A stretch of DNA of 48,532 nt from Actinotalea alkalitolerans (GCF_023369855.1 NZ_JAMBPP010000023.1:1-48532); one strand, 5' to 3'. Shown: positions 33,105 through 46,447, counted from the first letter of the stretch. Numbers and translations: made by a program. The notes: generated from the sequence alone by a model not told the origin.

Positions 33105-35618
33105 TCAGCGGTTCAGCCCCGAGTGGTGCGGGACGGATGCGGTGATCACCGTGCCGTCGGCACGGAGCGTCCCGCGCAGCGCCGTCGCGTCCGGCTCACC
33201 GCTGATCTGCGGTCCCTGACCGTCCAGGGGCACGGTCACCGGCTCCGCACGGGACAGCATGACGTCCTGACCTCGCACCGAGACGACGAGGGCGGGGCCG
33301 GTCTCGACCGTGAGCTCGATCGCCTCCGCACGCACCTGGACCCGGACCCGGGTGCCTCGCACGGTGAGCCGGAACGTCAGCGACGGCCAGGACACCGGCA
33401 GGCGAGGGTCGAAGGACACCTTGCCCTCGTAGTCCCGCATGCCACCGAAGCCGTGGACCAGGGCGCTCCACACGCCGCCGGCCGAGGCGACGTGCACGCC
33501 GTCCGAGGTGTTGTGGTGCAGGTCCCCGAGGTCCACGAACAGGGCGTCGTGGAAGTAGCGCAGCGCGAGCTCGTGGTAGCCCACCTCGGCGGCGACGATC
33601 GACTGGACCACCCCGGACAGGGTCGAGTCCCCCGTGGTGATCGGGTCGTAGTACTCGAAGTCGGCCCGCTTCTCCTCGGCGCTGAAGTGCTCGCCCTGCA
33701 GGAAGAGCGCGAGCACGACGTCTGCCTGCTTGAGCACCTGGAACCGGTAGATGACCAGCGGGTGGTAGTGGAGCAGCAGCGGGCGCTTGTCGGCCGGGGT
33801 GCTCGGCAGGTCCCAGACCTCGCGCTCGTGGAAGTGCGAGTCCTGGGGGTGGATGCCGAGGTTGGCGTCGAAGGGGATCGCCATCGCCTCGGCGGCACGA
33901 TCCCACTCGGCGACCTCACCGCCCCGCAGGTCGAGCCGCGCCACCATGCGGGCGTGCTCCTGCGGCCAGCTGGCCTCGAGGTGGCGCACGGCCTCCGCGG
34001 CCCGCCGGAGGTTGAAGCGCGCCATCACGTTCGTGTACAGGTTGTCGTTGACCACGGTGGTGTACTCGTCGGGACCGGTGACCCCGTGGATGTGGAACGA
34101 GTCCTCGCCGTTGCCCCGCCAGAAGCCGAGGTCGGCCCACATCCGCGCGGTCTGCACCAGGATGTCCACTCCCTCGCGGGCCATGAACTCCTCGTCACCG
34201 GTGGCCTGCACGTACTTGCTCACCGCGTAGGAGACGTCGGCGTCGATGTGGTACTGCGCGGTCCCCGCGGCGTAGTACGCCGAGGCCTCCTCGCCGTTGA
34301 TGGTGCGCCAGGGGAACAGCACGCCGTGCTGCGTGAGCTCCTGCGCCCGCCGCTTGGCCGCGGGGAGCATCGTGTAACGGAAGCGCACCGCGTTCCTCGC
34401 GAACAGCGGCGAGGTGTAGATGAAGTACGGCACGACGTAGATCTCGGTGTCCCAGAAGTAGTGCCCGCTGTACCCCGACCCGGTCACCCCCTTCGCGGAG
34501 ATCCCGTTGCCCTCGGCCCGCGCGGCCGCCTGCGCCAGCTGGAAGAGGTTCCAGCGGATCGCCTGCTGGACCTCGGGGTGGCCCTCGACCTCGACGTCGG
34601 ACCGTTCCCAGTAGGCGTCGAGCCACGCTCGCTGGTCGGCGAACTGCTTGTCGGTGCCCTCCTCGCGCACCCGGTCCAGTGTGCGGCGGCACCGGTTGAC
34701 CAGCTCGACGGCCGGCACGTTGCGCGAGGTGTGATAGCTGATCGTCTTGGTGATCCGGATCTTCTTGCCGGGCTTGGCCCGGAACCGGAACACGTGCTTG
34801 GCCTGGTCGCTCTCCACCTCGGTGAGAGTCTCGTAGTCGTTGTCGGTCTCGACCGTGTGGTCGGCCGCGACGGCGAGCGCCATGCGCGAGTTGGTGCAGC
34901 GGTACCCGAGGACCACGCGGTCGTCATCGCCCCAGTGGGTCATCGGCTGGAGCACCCGCTGCTCGAACTGCTCGCCACGGCGCGGGTCGACCATGCCCCC
35001 GGCGGCGGTGCGGCTACGGAACTCGTCGAGGCCGTCCTGGCGGTTGAGGATCTGCGAGGACACCACCACGGGCACGGGGTTGTCGAGCACCGTGACCTCG
35101 AGGGTCAGCACCGCGAGGTGCCGCTGGGTGAAGGACACCATGCGTCGCGACCGCACGTGCACGCGGTTGCCCGCGGGGGTGCGCCACAGCAGGTCGCGGG
35201 TCAGCACACCGTCGGCGAAGTCCAGCGTGCGGTCGTAGGAGATGAGGTCGGCGACCGAGAGCAGCATCGGCTCGTCATCGACGTAGAGCCGCATGATCTT
35301 GGCGTCGGGGACGTTGACGATGGTCTGCCCGACCTGCGCGAACCCGAACGCCTCCTCGGCGTGGCGGATCGGCCAGGTCTCGTGGAACCCGTTGATGAAC
35401 GTCCCGTGGCTGTGGCTCGGTCGCCCCTCGGTGAGGTTGCCGCGCATGCCCAGGTACCCGTTGCCCACCGCGAAGAGGGTCTCGGTGGTGCCGAGGTCCT
35501 CCTCGTCGAAGAAGGCCTCGGTGAGCCGCCACGGGTCGGCGGGGAAGCGGTTGCGGTCGACGTGGTCGGGCAGGTCGCCGAGGGTGCCCACCGAGGGGCT
35601 GGGCGCCTCCCCGGTCAT
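33105..35618 (-). CDS. glycoside hydrolase family 65 disaccharide phosphorylase
   Basis: 837 residues. GH65 enzymes phosphorolyse alpha-linked disaccharides (trehalose, maltose, kojibiose, nigerose) to glucose and beta-glucose 1-phosphate. The N-terminal beta-sandwich starts with ETLFAVGNGYLGMRGNLTEG, the (alpha/alpha)6 barrel has GHYFWDTEIYV (386-396) and GVTGPDEYTTVVNDNLYTN, in which E518 is the general acid; the C-terminal sheet follows FDPRLPVSWPSLTFRL. GPDEY rather than GPNEY is more like trehalose/kojibiose phosphorylases, but substrate cannot be fixed. Its ATG overlaps the stop of the beta-phosphoglucomutase-type gene by four bases, the expected pathway partner. No sugar transporter is adjacent, so the disaccharide may be internal, e.g. 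trehalose. Confidence 0.93.
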   Translation of the reverse strand: MTGEAPSPSVGTLGDLPDHVDRNRFPADPWRLTEAFFDEEDLGTTETLFAVGNGYLGMRGNLTEGRPSHSHGTFINGFHETWPIRHAEEAFGFAQVGQTIVNVPDAKIMRLYVDDEPMLLSVADLISYDRTLDFADGVLTRDLLWRTPAGNRVHVRSRRMVSFTQRHLAVLTLEVTVLDNPVPVVVSSQILNRQDGLDEFRSRTAAGGMVDPRRGEQFEQRVLQPMTHWGDDDRVVLGYRCTNSRMALAVAADHTVETDNDYETLTEVESDQAKHVFRFRAKPGKKIRITKTISYHTSRNVPAVELVNRCRRTLDRVREEGTDKQFADQRAWLDAYWERSDVEVEGHPEVQQAIRWNLFQLAQAAARAEGNGISAKGVTGSGYSGHYFWDTEIYVVPYFIYTSPLFARNAVRFRYTMLPAAKRRAQELTQHGVLFPWRTINGEEASAYYAAGTAQYHIDADVSYAVSKYVQATGDEEFMAREGVDILVQTARMWADLGFWRGNGEDSFHIHGVTGPDEYTTVVNDNLYTNVMARFNLRRAAEAVRHLEASWPQEHARMVARLDLRGGEVAEWDRAAEAMAIPFDANLGIHPQDSHFHEREVWDLPSTPADKRPLLLHYHPLVIYRFQVLKQADVVLALFLQGEHFSAEEKRADFEYYDPITTGDSTLSGVVQSIVAAEVGYHELALRYFHDALFVDLGDLHHNTSDGVHVASAGGVWSALVHGFGGMRDYEGKVSFDPRLPVSWPSLTFRLTVRGTRVRVQVRAEAIELTVETGPALVVSVRGQDVMLSRAEPVTVPLDGQGPQISGEPDATALRGTLRADGTVITASVPHHSGLNR

Positions 35619-36331
35619 CGCGTCACCAGCTCGGCGAGGTCCTGCACCACGATGTCCGCACCGGCGTCGAGCAGCGTCTGCACCCCGGCGCCGCGGTCGA
35701 CCCCGACCACCAGGCCGAAGCCCCCGGCGCGCCCGGCGGCAACGCCCGAGACGGCGTCCTCGACGACGACCGACCGTTCCACGCTGGCTCCCACGGCCTG
35801 CGCCGCGTGCTCGTAGGTCGCCGGGGAGGGCTTGCCCGCGAGTCCCGTCGCCCGGGCGACCTCGCCGTCGACGACGACCGTGAAGCGGTCGGCCAGGCCT
35901 GCCGCGGCCAGCACCGCCGGGGCGTTGCGCGAGCTCGAGACGACGGCCACCGCGGTGCCCCGCTCGAGCAGCGCGTCCAGCAGCTGCACCGAGCCGGGGT
36001 AGGGCTCGACGCCCTCGGTGGCCAGGATCGAGGAGAACACCGCGTTCTTGGTGTTCCCGAGCCCGCACACCGTCGGGGTGCCCGGGGCGTCCGACGGGTC
36101 ACCCTCGGGCAGCACGACCCCGCGCGAGGCGAGGGCGGACCGCACGCCGTCGTACCGGGGCTTGCCGTCGACGAACGCGAAGTAGTCGTCATCGGTGTAC
36201 GGGGGCTGCACGTCGTGCGCCTCGAAGTAGTCGGTGAACATCTGGCGCCACGCGTGCATGTGCACGTCGGCCGTGGGGGTCAGCACGCCGTCGAGGTCGA
36301 ACAGCGCTGCGTCGTACAGGTCCCAGTCCAT
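35615..36331 (-). CDS. pgmB: beta-phosphoglucomutase-type HAD hydrolase
   Basis: 238 residues. HAD motif I LFDLDGVLTPTADVH with the Asp pair, motif II VVSSSRNA, motif III GKPSPATYEHAA, motif IV VVEDAVSGVAAGRAGGF. The cap (KPRYDGVRSALASRG) is of beta-phosphoglucomutase type, which turns beta-glucose 1-phosphate into glucose 6-phosphate. Coupled by ATGA overlap to the GH65 phosphorylase that would supply its substrate. ATG 36331 has TAGCGT ending 6 bases upstream, a leaderless start driving the two-gene transcript. A plain sugar phosphatase is a possible alternative, but context favours the mutase. Confidence 0.85.
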   Translation of the reverse strand: MDWDLYDAALFDLDGVLTPTADVHMHAWRQMFTDYFEAHDVQPPYTDDDYFAFVDGKPRYDGVRSALASRGVVLPEGDPSDAPGTPTVCGLGNTKNAVFSSILATEGVEPYPGSVQLLDALLERGTAVAVVSSSRNAPAVLAAAGLADRFTVVVDGEVARATGLAGKPSPATYEHAAQAVGASVERSVVVEDAVSGVAAGRAGGFGLVVGVDRGAGVQTLLDAGADIVVQDLAELVTR

Positions 36332-36394
36332 GGAACGACGCTATCCGGTGATCACGGCGCTCCACGACGTTGCCCGGGTGAATCGCCGTCGGTG

Positions 36395-39025
<2,631 letters not shown>

Positions 39026-39076
39026 CCGGGCGTCCTCCGCATCGCGATGTCGTCTGGTCACGACAACCGCCTCAGA

Positions 39077-39097
39077 CTTGAGCCTATTCCGCTCAAC
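39077..39097 (-). promoter_or_regulatory. HAIR-type HspR operator overlapping the clpB promoter
   Basis: CTTGAGC - 7 bases - GCTCAAC (plus strand, 39077-39097) matches the HspR inverted repeat CTTGAGT-N7-ACTCAAG at 11 of 14 arm positions, with the inner T/A pair changed to C/G so symmetry is kept. On the minus strand TAGGCT within it resembles a -10 hexamer for clpB. HspR repression of clpB and dnaK is known in Streptomyces; this site is inferred. Confidence 0.7.
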
Positions 39098-39180
39098 TCC
39101 GAGACGCGAGCCCGCCGCGGCCCGCGCCCGGCCCACGATCTCGGCCTGCGTCTGCCCGCATCCCTGTGGGAGGGTCGAGC

Positions 39181-40095
39181 ATGCGCACTCCACGACTGCT
39201 CGAGGCCACGGTCCTCGCCGCCCTGACGACCCTCGCCCTGAGCGGCTGCGTGCGCCTGGACGTCGACCTCGCCCTGCAGCCCGACGACACCGTCGACGGG
39301 TCGATGGTCTTCGCGATCTCCTCCGAGCTCGCCGAGCTCTCCGGGCAGGACCCGGCCGACCTCTCCCAGGAGCTGCAGGACCAGCTCCTGGCCAGCCAGG
39401 ACGGACCGGAGAACGCCCGCACCGAGCCCTACGAGCAGGACGACTTCACGGGGACCACCCTGCACTTCGAGGGCGAGCAGCTCGACCTCTTCGGGGGCGA
39501 GGAGGGTCAGGACGGGCTGGACGTCGTCCGCGAGGGCGACGAGTTCGTCGTCACCGGGGTGCTCGACCTCACGCAGGTGGCCGACGCCCAGGAGCAGGGC
39601 CTCTCGCAGGACTTCGACGTGCGGGTCGCCGTGACCTTCCCGGGATCGGTGAGCGACCACAACGGCGTCATCGACGGGCGTCGCGTCACCTGGGTCGCGG
39701 TGGCCGGCGAACGGCTCGAGATGCAGGCGCGGGGTAGCGCCGTCGAGGGCGGCGGCGGACTGTCCGCCGGCCTCCTGGCTGGGCTCGTCGCAGCGCTCCT
39801 GGTCGCCGCCGGCCTGGTCGTCCTCCTCGTGACGCGGTCCCGCAGCACTCCCGACCGCGACGACGCGGTCGCGGTCCCGCAGGGCATCCCCCAGCAGGCC
39901 GTGGTGAGCGACGGTCCGGCGGCCATCGACCCCTCAGGCCCTCCGGAGCCGGTCGCGCCCGCCGCTCCGCCGGCAGCCACCGATCCGCCCGCACCTGTCG
40001 CTCCCCCGGCACCCGCAGCGCCCTACCCGCCGACCGCGCCCCCGGTCGACCCGACCGAGGTCGTCCCCCCCGAGGAGGACCGACCGACCTCCTGA
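39181..40095 (+). CDS. LppM-like lipoprotein with transmembrane and Pro-rich tail
   Basis: 304 residues. Signal peptide with lipobox LSGC (about residue 27), then a ~160-residue domain with [36 protein letters not shown] and [20 protein letters not shown], as in the mycobacterial LppM family (linked to envelope and phagosome traffic). A helix at about 198-222 ([21 protein letters not shown]) and a ~75-residue Pro/Ala-rich cytosolic tail follow. Both a lipid anchor and a C-terminal helix are thus present. ATG 39181 follows GGGAGG with 8-base spacing. Divergent from clpB. Confidence 0.85.
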   Translation: MRTPRLLEATVLAALTTLALSGCVRLDVDLALQPDDTVDGSMVFAISSELAELSGQDPADLSQELQDQLLASQDGPENARTEPYEQDDFTGTTLHFEGEQLDLFGGEEGQDGLDVVREGDEFVVTGVLDLTQVADAQEQGLSQDFDVRVAVTFPGSVSDHNGVIDGRRVTWVAVAGERLEMQARGSAVEGGGGLSAGLLAGLVAALLVAAGLVVLLVTRSRSTPDRDDAVAVPQGIPQQAVVSDGPAAIDPSGPPEPVAPAAPPAATDPPAPVAPPAPAAPYPPTAPPVDPTEVVPPEEDRPTS

Positions 40096-40117
40096 GACGA
40101 GTCGCCGGGCCGCCCGC

Positions 40118-40137
40118 GCCTGCGGGCACCCGCAGGC
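40118..40137 (+). terminator. hairpin after the LppM-like gene
   Basis: GCCTGCGGG/CCCGCAGGC, an 8-9-bp GC stem with a very small loop, 23 bases after the stop. No T tract follows; GC-only hairpins of this kind are usual terminators in high-GC Actinobacteria. Assignment rests on position and stem strength only. Confidence 0.5.
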
Positions 40138-40204
40138 CCGGGCCTGGCATGATCACACCTGAGCGGCAAGGTCACCGTCGACCCGGTCGCACGAGGAGGA
40201 CGAC

Positions 40205-40630
40205 ATGTCGATCATCGTCGGCTACACCCCCACCCCCCAGGGCGAGGCCGCGCTGCAGCACGCCATCGTCGAGGCCCGGACGCACGGGCACGACCTGGTC
40301 CTGGTGAACGTGTCCCCGGTGAGCGAACCCAGGTCGAGCTTCGCGACCGACGAGGACGTCGCCCGGGTCCGCGCGGCCCTCGACCCCACGGGTCTTCGGT
40401 ACTCGATCCGCCAGCTGGTGCGCGGCAAGGACGTCGCCGACGAGATCGTGGGCATGGCCACCGAGCTCTCGGCAGCCCTCGTCGTCATCGGGCTGCGGCA
40501 CCGGACCCCGGTCGGCAAGCTCCTGCTGGGCAGCAACTCCCAGCGGATCCTGCTCGAGTCGCCGTGCCCGGTGACGGCCGTCAAGGCCCCTCACCGACGT
40601 CGTGACGCGGGACCGAGCTCTGGCGCCTGA
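40205..40630 (+). CDS. universal stress protein (UspA family)
   Basis: 141 residues, one Usp domain: MSIIVGYTPTPQGEAALQHA strand, then LVVIGLRHRTPVGKLLLGSNSQRILLESPCPVTAVK. The ATP-binding G-2x-G-9x-G(S/N) motif has the form GLRHRTPVGKLLLGSNSQ, close to the ATP-binding Usp type. It begins after GAGGAGGACGAC, a strong ribosome site. The C-terminal tail is Arg/Ser-rich. Role in stress survival is from the family; no dosR-like elements are seen nearby. Confidence 0.9.
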   Translation: MSIIVGYTPTPQGEAALQHAIVEARTHGHDLVLVNVSPVSEPRSSFATDEDVARVRAALDPTGLRYSIRQLVRGKDVADEIVGMATELSAALVVIGLRHRTPVGKLLLGSNSQRILLESPCPVTAVKAPHRRRDAGPSSGA

Positions 40631-40631
40631 C

Positions 40632-41636
40632 ATGGGACACCCGCCGAGCACCGACGACCGCGCCAGCACCGGCGCCACCGTGCCCGCACCGTGGCGGCCC
40701 GACCTCCTGGGCGAGGGCTGGCAGGCCCGGACCCTGAGGCTGACGCCCGACGACCACGGTGAGGCGGTCGCCACGCTGGTGCGCCGCACGCCGTCGGCCG
40801 AGGCACCCCGTCGCCGGGCAGTGCTCTACGTCCACGGCTACGTCGACTACTTCTTCCAGCGACACCTCGGTGACTTCTGGGACGCCGCAGGCTACGACTT
40901 CTACGCCCTGGACCTGCGCACCCACGGCCGCTCCCTGCTGCCCCACCAGCTGGCGAACTACTGCACCGAGCTCGCGGTGCACGCCGAGGAGCTGGACCTC
41001 GCGGTACGGATCCTGCGCGAGGAGGAGGGACACGACCTGGTCGTCGCCAACGGGCACTCCACCGGCGGGCTGCTGGTCAGCCTGTGGGCCCACGCGCGCC
41101 GCGGGAGCCCGTCGGGCCCGGACGCCCTGGTGCTCAACAGCCCCTGGTTCGACCTCAACAAGCCGTGGTTCGACCGGGTCGTGACCACCCGGGTGGTCGA
41201 CGTGGTCGGCCGGGTGCTCCCACGGCTCGTGGTCGGCGGGGTCGACCGCTACTACGGGGAGTACCTGCACGAGACCGCGGGCTGGGAGTACGACCTGGCG
41301 TGGAAGCCCGACCTGGGCTTCGGCGCACGTGCCGGGTGGCTCCGGACCATCCGGCGGGCCCACCGGGCGGTCGCCCGTGGCCTCGCGATCGACGTCCCCG
41401 TGCTGGTCTGCGCCTCGACCGAGACCGGGCCCTCGGACCGGTGGCACGACCGCCTGGACCGCACCGACAGCGTGCTCGCGGTCGAGCACATCGTGCAGCG
41501 TGCCCCCCTGCTGGGCCCCGACGTCACCGTGGTGCAGATCGAGGGTGGGATCCACGACCTCGCGCTGTCCCCCGAGCCGGCGCGCAGCGCATACTTCGAC
41601 GCGATCCGCTCGTGGCTCGGTGACCGGCTGCCCTGA
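40632..41636 (+). CDS. alpha/beta hydrolase (serine aminopeptidase/monoglyceride lipase type)
   Basis: 334 residues from ATG 40632, one base after the Usp stop; GTG 40602 would overlap that gene by 29 bases and lacks a ribosome site. Oxyanion loop VLYVHGYVDYF, nucleophile elbow GHSTGG (Ser143), and the acid/base end with EGGIHDLALS (H309) mark the S33/monoacylglycerol-lipase group. The cap region includes NSPWFDLNKPWF. Hydrolysis of an ester or lysophospholipid is likely; substrate unknown. Confidence 0.85.
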   Translation: MGHPPSTDDRASTGATVPAPWRPDLLGEGWQARTLRLTPDDHGEAVATLVRRTPSAEAPRRRAVLYVHGYVDYFFQRHLGDFWDAAGYDFYALDLRTHGRSLLPHQLANYCTELAVHAEELDLAVRILREEEGHDLVVANGHSTGGLLVSLWAHARRGSPSGPDALVLNSPWFDLNKPWFDRVVTTRVVDVVGRVLPRLVVGGVDRYYGEYLHETAGWEYDLAWKPDLGFGARAGWLRTIRRAHRAVARGLAIDVPVLVCASTETGPSDRWHDRLDRTDSVLAVEHIVQRAPLLGPDVTVVQIEGGIHDLALSPEPARSAYFDAIRSWLGDRLP

Positions 41637-41684
41637 TCGGGACCGCTCCTCAAGGACGGCCGTCTCGGTGTCGACAGCCCAGGC

Positions 41685-42104
41685 ATGACCGCGACCCACG
41701 TCCAGCCTGGCTGGTACCCGTGCCCCGCGACCGCCGGGCAGCTGCGCTGGTACGACGGCGTGCAGTGGACCGACCAGGTCACCCCCGTGCCACCCCCGGC
41801 GGCTCCCGTGTGGCAGCACGGTGCACCCGCGACCGCACCACGGGGCTCGGGCGAGGAACCCTCGGACCCGCTCCACTGGATCGTCCCCACCGGTCGCTCC
41901 GGGGTCTCCATCGTGGCCGGCTACGTCGGTCTGATCGCCCTCCTGGTGTGGCCGTTGGGTCCGGTGGCCGTGTGGCTCGGGACCTGGGGTCTGCGCAAGG
42001 CCCGTCACGGGGGTCACGGATCGGGCCGTTCGGTCTTCGCGATCATCGCGGGAGCACTCGGCACCGTCCTGGGGGTCCTGGCACTGACCGGCGCCCTGTT
42101 CTGA
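41685..42104 (+). CDS. DUF2510 + DUF4190 small membrane protein
   Basis: 139 residues. DUF2510 motif at the N-terminus (PGWYPCPATAGQLRWYDGVQW, residues 8-28) with a Cys in place of the usual Asp after WYP; Pro/Ala-rich linker; then two helices, IVAGYVGLIALLVWPLGPVA and FAIIAGALGTVLGVLALTG, separated by the DUF4190-like basic loop LRKARHGGHGSG. Function unknown. Weak ribosome site before ATG 41685. Third DUF4190-type architecture in this window, after the pair at 31.7-33 kb. Confidence 0.85.
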   Translation: MTATHVQPGWYPCPATAGQLRWYDGVQWTDQVTPVPPPAAPVWQHGAPATAPRGSGEEPSDPLHWIVPTGRSGVSIVAGYVGLIALLVWPLGPVAVWLGTWGLRKARHGGHGSGRSVFAIIAGALGTVLGVLALTGALF

Positions 42105-42149
42105 GACCCGTGGGCAGCGCTTCGGAGACCAGTGGGTAGCGTGACGGGC

Positions 42150-42905
42150 GTGACCTCGCCGACCGACCGCTTCTCGCACGTCCCGGCCTCCGCGCACGAC
42201 CCGATCCGGACCTTCCACCCTCGCCGCAGCCCGCTGCGACGCGGGCAGCGCAAGGCCGTCGAGACGCTCTGGGACGCCTACGGCTTCTCCGTGCACGACG
42301 ACACGAACGGTGCACCACCGCTGACCCCGCAGGGTCACCTGGACACCACCACGCTCTTCGGCCGGTCCGCCCCGGTGGTGCTGGAGATCGGCTCAGGGAT
42401 GGGCGAGGCCGTGGCGGCCACCGCGGCGGCGCACCCCGAGCACGACCACCTCGCGGTCGAGGCGCACGTGCCGGGGGTGGCCAGCACCTTGCGCCGCATC
42501 CGATGGCTGGGGCTGACGAACCTGCGGGTCGCCCACGGCGACGCTCTGGACCTGCTGCGCGACCAGGTCACGCCGGGCTCGCTGCACGCGGTGCACGTCT
42601 TCTTCCCCGACCCGTGGCCCAAGGCCCGTCACCACAAGCGCCGCATCATCTCGCCCGAGCACGTCGCCCTGATGCGTTCCCGGCTCGCGCCCGGGGGCAC
42701 CCTGCACTGCGCGACCGACTGGGCCCCTTACGCCGCCTCGATGCTCGAGACGCTCGAGGCGGACCCCGGCCTGGTCAACCCCCACGACGGGTACGCACCG
42801 CGCCCGGCGGACCGACCGGTGACCAAGTTCGAGCAGCGCGGCCTGGACCTCGGCCACCCGATCCACGACCTGGTCATGACCCGCACGACGGCCTCCGTCC
42901 CGTAG
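42150..42905 (+). CDS. trmB: tRNA (guanine-N7-)-methyltransferase
   Basis: 251 residues. SAM-dependent formation of m7G46 in tRNA. SAM site LEIGSGMGEAVAATA, AVEAHVPGVAS, the TrmB signature FFPDPWPKARHHKRRIISPE, LHCATDWAPYA and the C-terminal TKFEQRGLDLGHPIHDL are all present. GTG 42132 and 42141 are also in frame; GTG 42150 is chosen because TAGCGT (42137-42142) lies 7 bases before it with no ribosome site, the leaderless arrangement seen at several genes here. Confidence 0.93.
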   Translation: MTSPTDRFSHVPASAHDPIRTFHPRRSPLRRGQRKAVETLWDAYGFSVHDDTNGAPPLTPQGHLDTTTLFGRSAPVVLEIGSGMGEAVAATAAAHPEHDHLAVEAHVPGVASTLRRIRWLGLTNLRVAHGDALDLLRDQVTPGSLHAVHVFFPDPWPKARHHKRRIISPEHVALMRSRLAPGGTLHCATDWAPYAASMLETLEADPGLVNPHDGYAPRPADRPVTKFEQRGLDLGHPIHDLVMTRTTASVP

Positions 42906-42925
42906 CCGCCGTGCGGGTCACCGCC

Positions 42926-43402
42926 TCACGCGGGCGCTCGTCCCTCGGCCGCGAGCAGGGCCCGGGACTCGTCGTCGTCGAAGAGGCGCGAGCGGATGAG
43001 GAACCGCACCCCCTCGGGCGCCTCGAGGGAGAACCCGGCGCCCCGGCCCGGGACGACGTCGATGGTCAGGTGGGTGTGCTTCCAGTACTCGAACTGGTTG
43101 CGGCTCATCCACACCGGCACGGTGAAGGGCTCGGCGTCGGGCCCGGCGTCCTGGCCGGCACCGGGCCCGCCGTCCACGTCCCCCCCGGGCACCTCGCCGG
43201 GGACGCGCAGCAGACCCAGCTGCACGTCGGCGTCACCGGTGAGGAAGTCGCCGTCGGGGTAGCACATCGGGGACGACCCGTCGCAGCACCCCCCGGACTG
43301 GTGGAACATCAGCTCGCCGTGCTGACGACGCAGCGTCCGCAGCAGCTGCTCCGCGGCAGGCGTCAGCGCCACCCGTTCCGGGACCGCGCTCACCTCGTCC
43401 AT
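42926..43402 (-). CDS. DUF779 protein associated with aldehyde dehydrogenase
   Basis: 158 residues. Conserved blocks LMFHQSGGCCDGSSPMCYP (31-49, with C39, C40, C47) and FEYWKHTHLTIDVVPGRGAGFSLE (104-127). The Cys and His residues could bind a metal. DUF779 genes are widely paired with aldehyde dehydrogenases; this one starts 28 bases downstream of ALDH on the same strand. Residues 72-90 are an extra Gly/Asp-rich loop. Function unknown. Confidence 0.9.
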   Translation of the reverse strand: MDEVSAVPERVALTPAAEQLLRTLRRQHGELMFHQSGGCCDGSSPMCYPDGDFLTGDADVQLGLLRVPGEVPGGDVDGGPGAGQDAGPDAEPFTVPVWMSRNQFEYWKHTHLTIDVVPGRGAGFSLEAPEGVRFLIRSRLFDDDESRALLAAEGRAPA

Positions 43403-43430
43403 GCCCGAACCCTCTCCCTCCGGCCGCCGC

Positions 43431-44954
<1,524 letters not shown>

Positions 44955-45003
44955 GGGTGGAACCTCCATACCGGTGGGCCGGGTCCAGGTCGTGGGCCCG
45001 GGG

Positions 45004-45023
45004 GCGTCGCACCGTTGCGACGC
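45004..45023. promoter_or_regulatory. candidate operator: 8-bp palindrome upstream of aldehyde dehydrogenase
   Basis: GCGTCGCA (45004-45011) and TGCGACGC (45016-45023) are perfect inverted arms with a CCGT centre, 50-70 bases before the ALDH start. A direct repeat of GGTTGCAC/GGTTGCGC lies further upstream (about 45050-45067). Likely target of the neighbouring GAF/winged-helix regulator; inference from position. Confidence 0.5.
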
Positions 45024-45100
45024 GCCACGCCGTGACCGTAGGTCGGCCGAGGTTGCACAAGGGTTGCGCGGGACACCCTCGCGGACGGGCGGCGGACGTC

Positions 45101-46447
45101 TCAGTCCGTCACGCCGCCCAGCGTCCGGTCGAGCAGGCGGAGGCGAGCCCTCGCCCGGGCCGCCCCCGGTGACCCGGCAGGCATCAGCGCGGTCAGCCGC
45201 TGCCACGCGGACCAGTCCTCGGCGCCCGCCGCGCTCAGGGTCCACGCCACGACGGCCGCGACGTCGTCGGTGTCCTCGACCGCTGCCCGCACCTCCGCGT
45301 CGACCTCGTGCCGCAGGGCGACCACCCCCGGAGCCTGGGAGCGCGGCAGCACGGGGCCGGCGTAGCGGCTCACCGCCGCGGCGACGTCCCCCCGGGCCAG
45401 GTCCTCACGCACGTCGTCGACGTCGGTGCGCAGCGGCGTCGCGAGCCGGTAGGGCCGTGACGCCCCGAGCAGCGGGCCGACGGCGCGACGCAGCCGGGAG
45501 ATCTCCGCCCGGACCGTCACGTCCGAGAGCGTGCCGGGGTGCAGCTCGACCGCGAGGCCGTCGGCGGAGAGCCCCGCGGGGTGGGTCGCGAGCAGCAGGA
45601 GCATCTCGGAGTGGCGCAGACCGAGTGCCAGGGTGGTCGACCCGCGACCCTCGGCAGCCGCGTGCAGCGCCCCCGCGGACCGCCCCAGCACCTCGAGCCT
45701 GGGCGCCGGTGCGGCGGCGGGACGCGGGCGAGCGCGGGTGACGGCCCGTCGTCGGACCGGACGGCGTGCGTGCGCGGCGTCGCGCAGCGCACGCACGGCC
45801 AGCTCGGCCTCCATCGCCGCGACGGTGGCCCGGGCCAGGGAGAGCATGTGGGGAGAGGCCGCAGCATCGCCGCCCGTGATGTCCAGGACGCCGAGCAGCG
45901 CACCGCTCACCGGGTCGTGGACGGGTGCGGCCGAGCAGCTCCACGGCTGGACCGCCCGGCTGAAGTGCTCGGCGGCGAAGACCTGGACCTCGTGGTCGGT
46001 GGCCAGTGCGATCCCTGGCGCGCTCGTGCCCACGTCCTGCTCGAGCCACCGGGCGCCCTCGACGAAGCCGGCGTCCTCGACCGCGCGCAGCACGGCCCGG
46101 TCGCCCTCGACCCACAGCAGCCGCCCGGCGTCGTCGGCCACACCGACGACCACGCCGTCGGAGCCGGCTCCGTCGATCAGGATCCTGCGGACGATCGGCA
46201 TCAGGGGCGCCAGCGCGTGGTCACGCCGGTAGGCCGCGAGGTCCGGCGAGTCGAGGTCCAGGCCGATCTGGGGGTGCTCGGGGTCCACTCCCGAGCGCCG
46301 GCTGCGTTCCCAGGACTCCAGGACGATGCGACGCACCGCTCCCGCCGACCCTCCGGCGAGGAAGGACTCGTGGGCGCGGTGCAACCGCGAGGCCAGCTCG
46401 GTCGGGTCCGACCCGGACGGCCAGGCCAGCCACGGGCTGGTGGTCAT
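45101..46447 (-). CDS. GAF-domain transcriptional regulator lacking the AAA+ domain (AcoR-like N-terminus)
   Basis: 448 residues. The start MTTSPWL... leads to [20 protein letters not shown] (40-58), the AcoR-type phrase before a GAF domain (about 90-215; [27 protein letters not shown]). In sigma-54 activators an AAA+ domain would follow; here instead comes an Arg/Pro/Ala-rich linker (223-260) and a winged-helix domain (about 270-345, [17 protein letters not shown] ... [18 protein letters not shown]). The last ~100 residues are helical. Such AAA-less versions are typical of Actinobacteria, which lack sigma-54. It is on the same strand upstream of ALDH, 146 bases away. TAGGCT at 46518-46513 is a probable -10. 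Confidence 0.85.
   Translation of the reverse strand: MTTSPWLAWPSGSDPTELASRLHRAHESFLAGGSAGAVRRIVLESWERSRRSGVDPEHPQIGLDLDSPDLAAYRRDHALAPLMPIVRRILIDGAGSDGVVVGVADDAGRLLWVEGDRAVLRAVEDAGFVEGARWLEQDVGTSAPGIALATDHEVQVFAAEHFSRAVQPWSCSAAPVHDPVSGALLGVLDITGGDAAASPHMLSLARATVAAMEAELAVRALRDAAHARRPVRRRAVTRARPRPAAAPAPRLEVLGRSAGALHAAAEGRGSTTLALGLRHSEMLLLLATHPAGLSADGLAVELHPGTLSDVTVRAEISRLRRAVGPLLGASRPYRLATPLRTDVDDVREDLARGDVAAAVSRYAGPVLPRSQAPGVVALRHEVDAEVRAAVEDTDDVAAVVAWTLSAAGAEDWSAWQRLTALMPAGSPGAARARARLRLLDRTLGGVTD

Noticed and set aside
33123-35816. About 900-codon plus-strand frame opposite the GH65 gene
   Set aside because: Same cause; low-complexity composition and no start signal, GH65 motifs are on the minus strand.
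44955-44969. ATG 44969 as the aldehyde dehydrogenase start
   Set aside because: It has no ribosome site and itself overlaps the GGAGG that serves GTG 44954.
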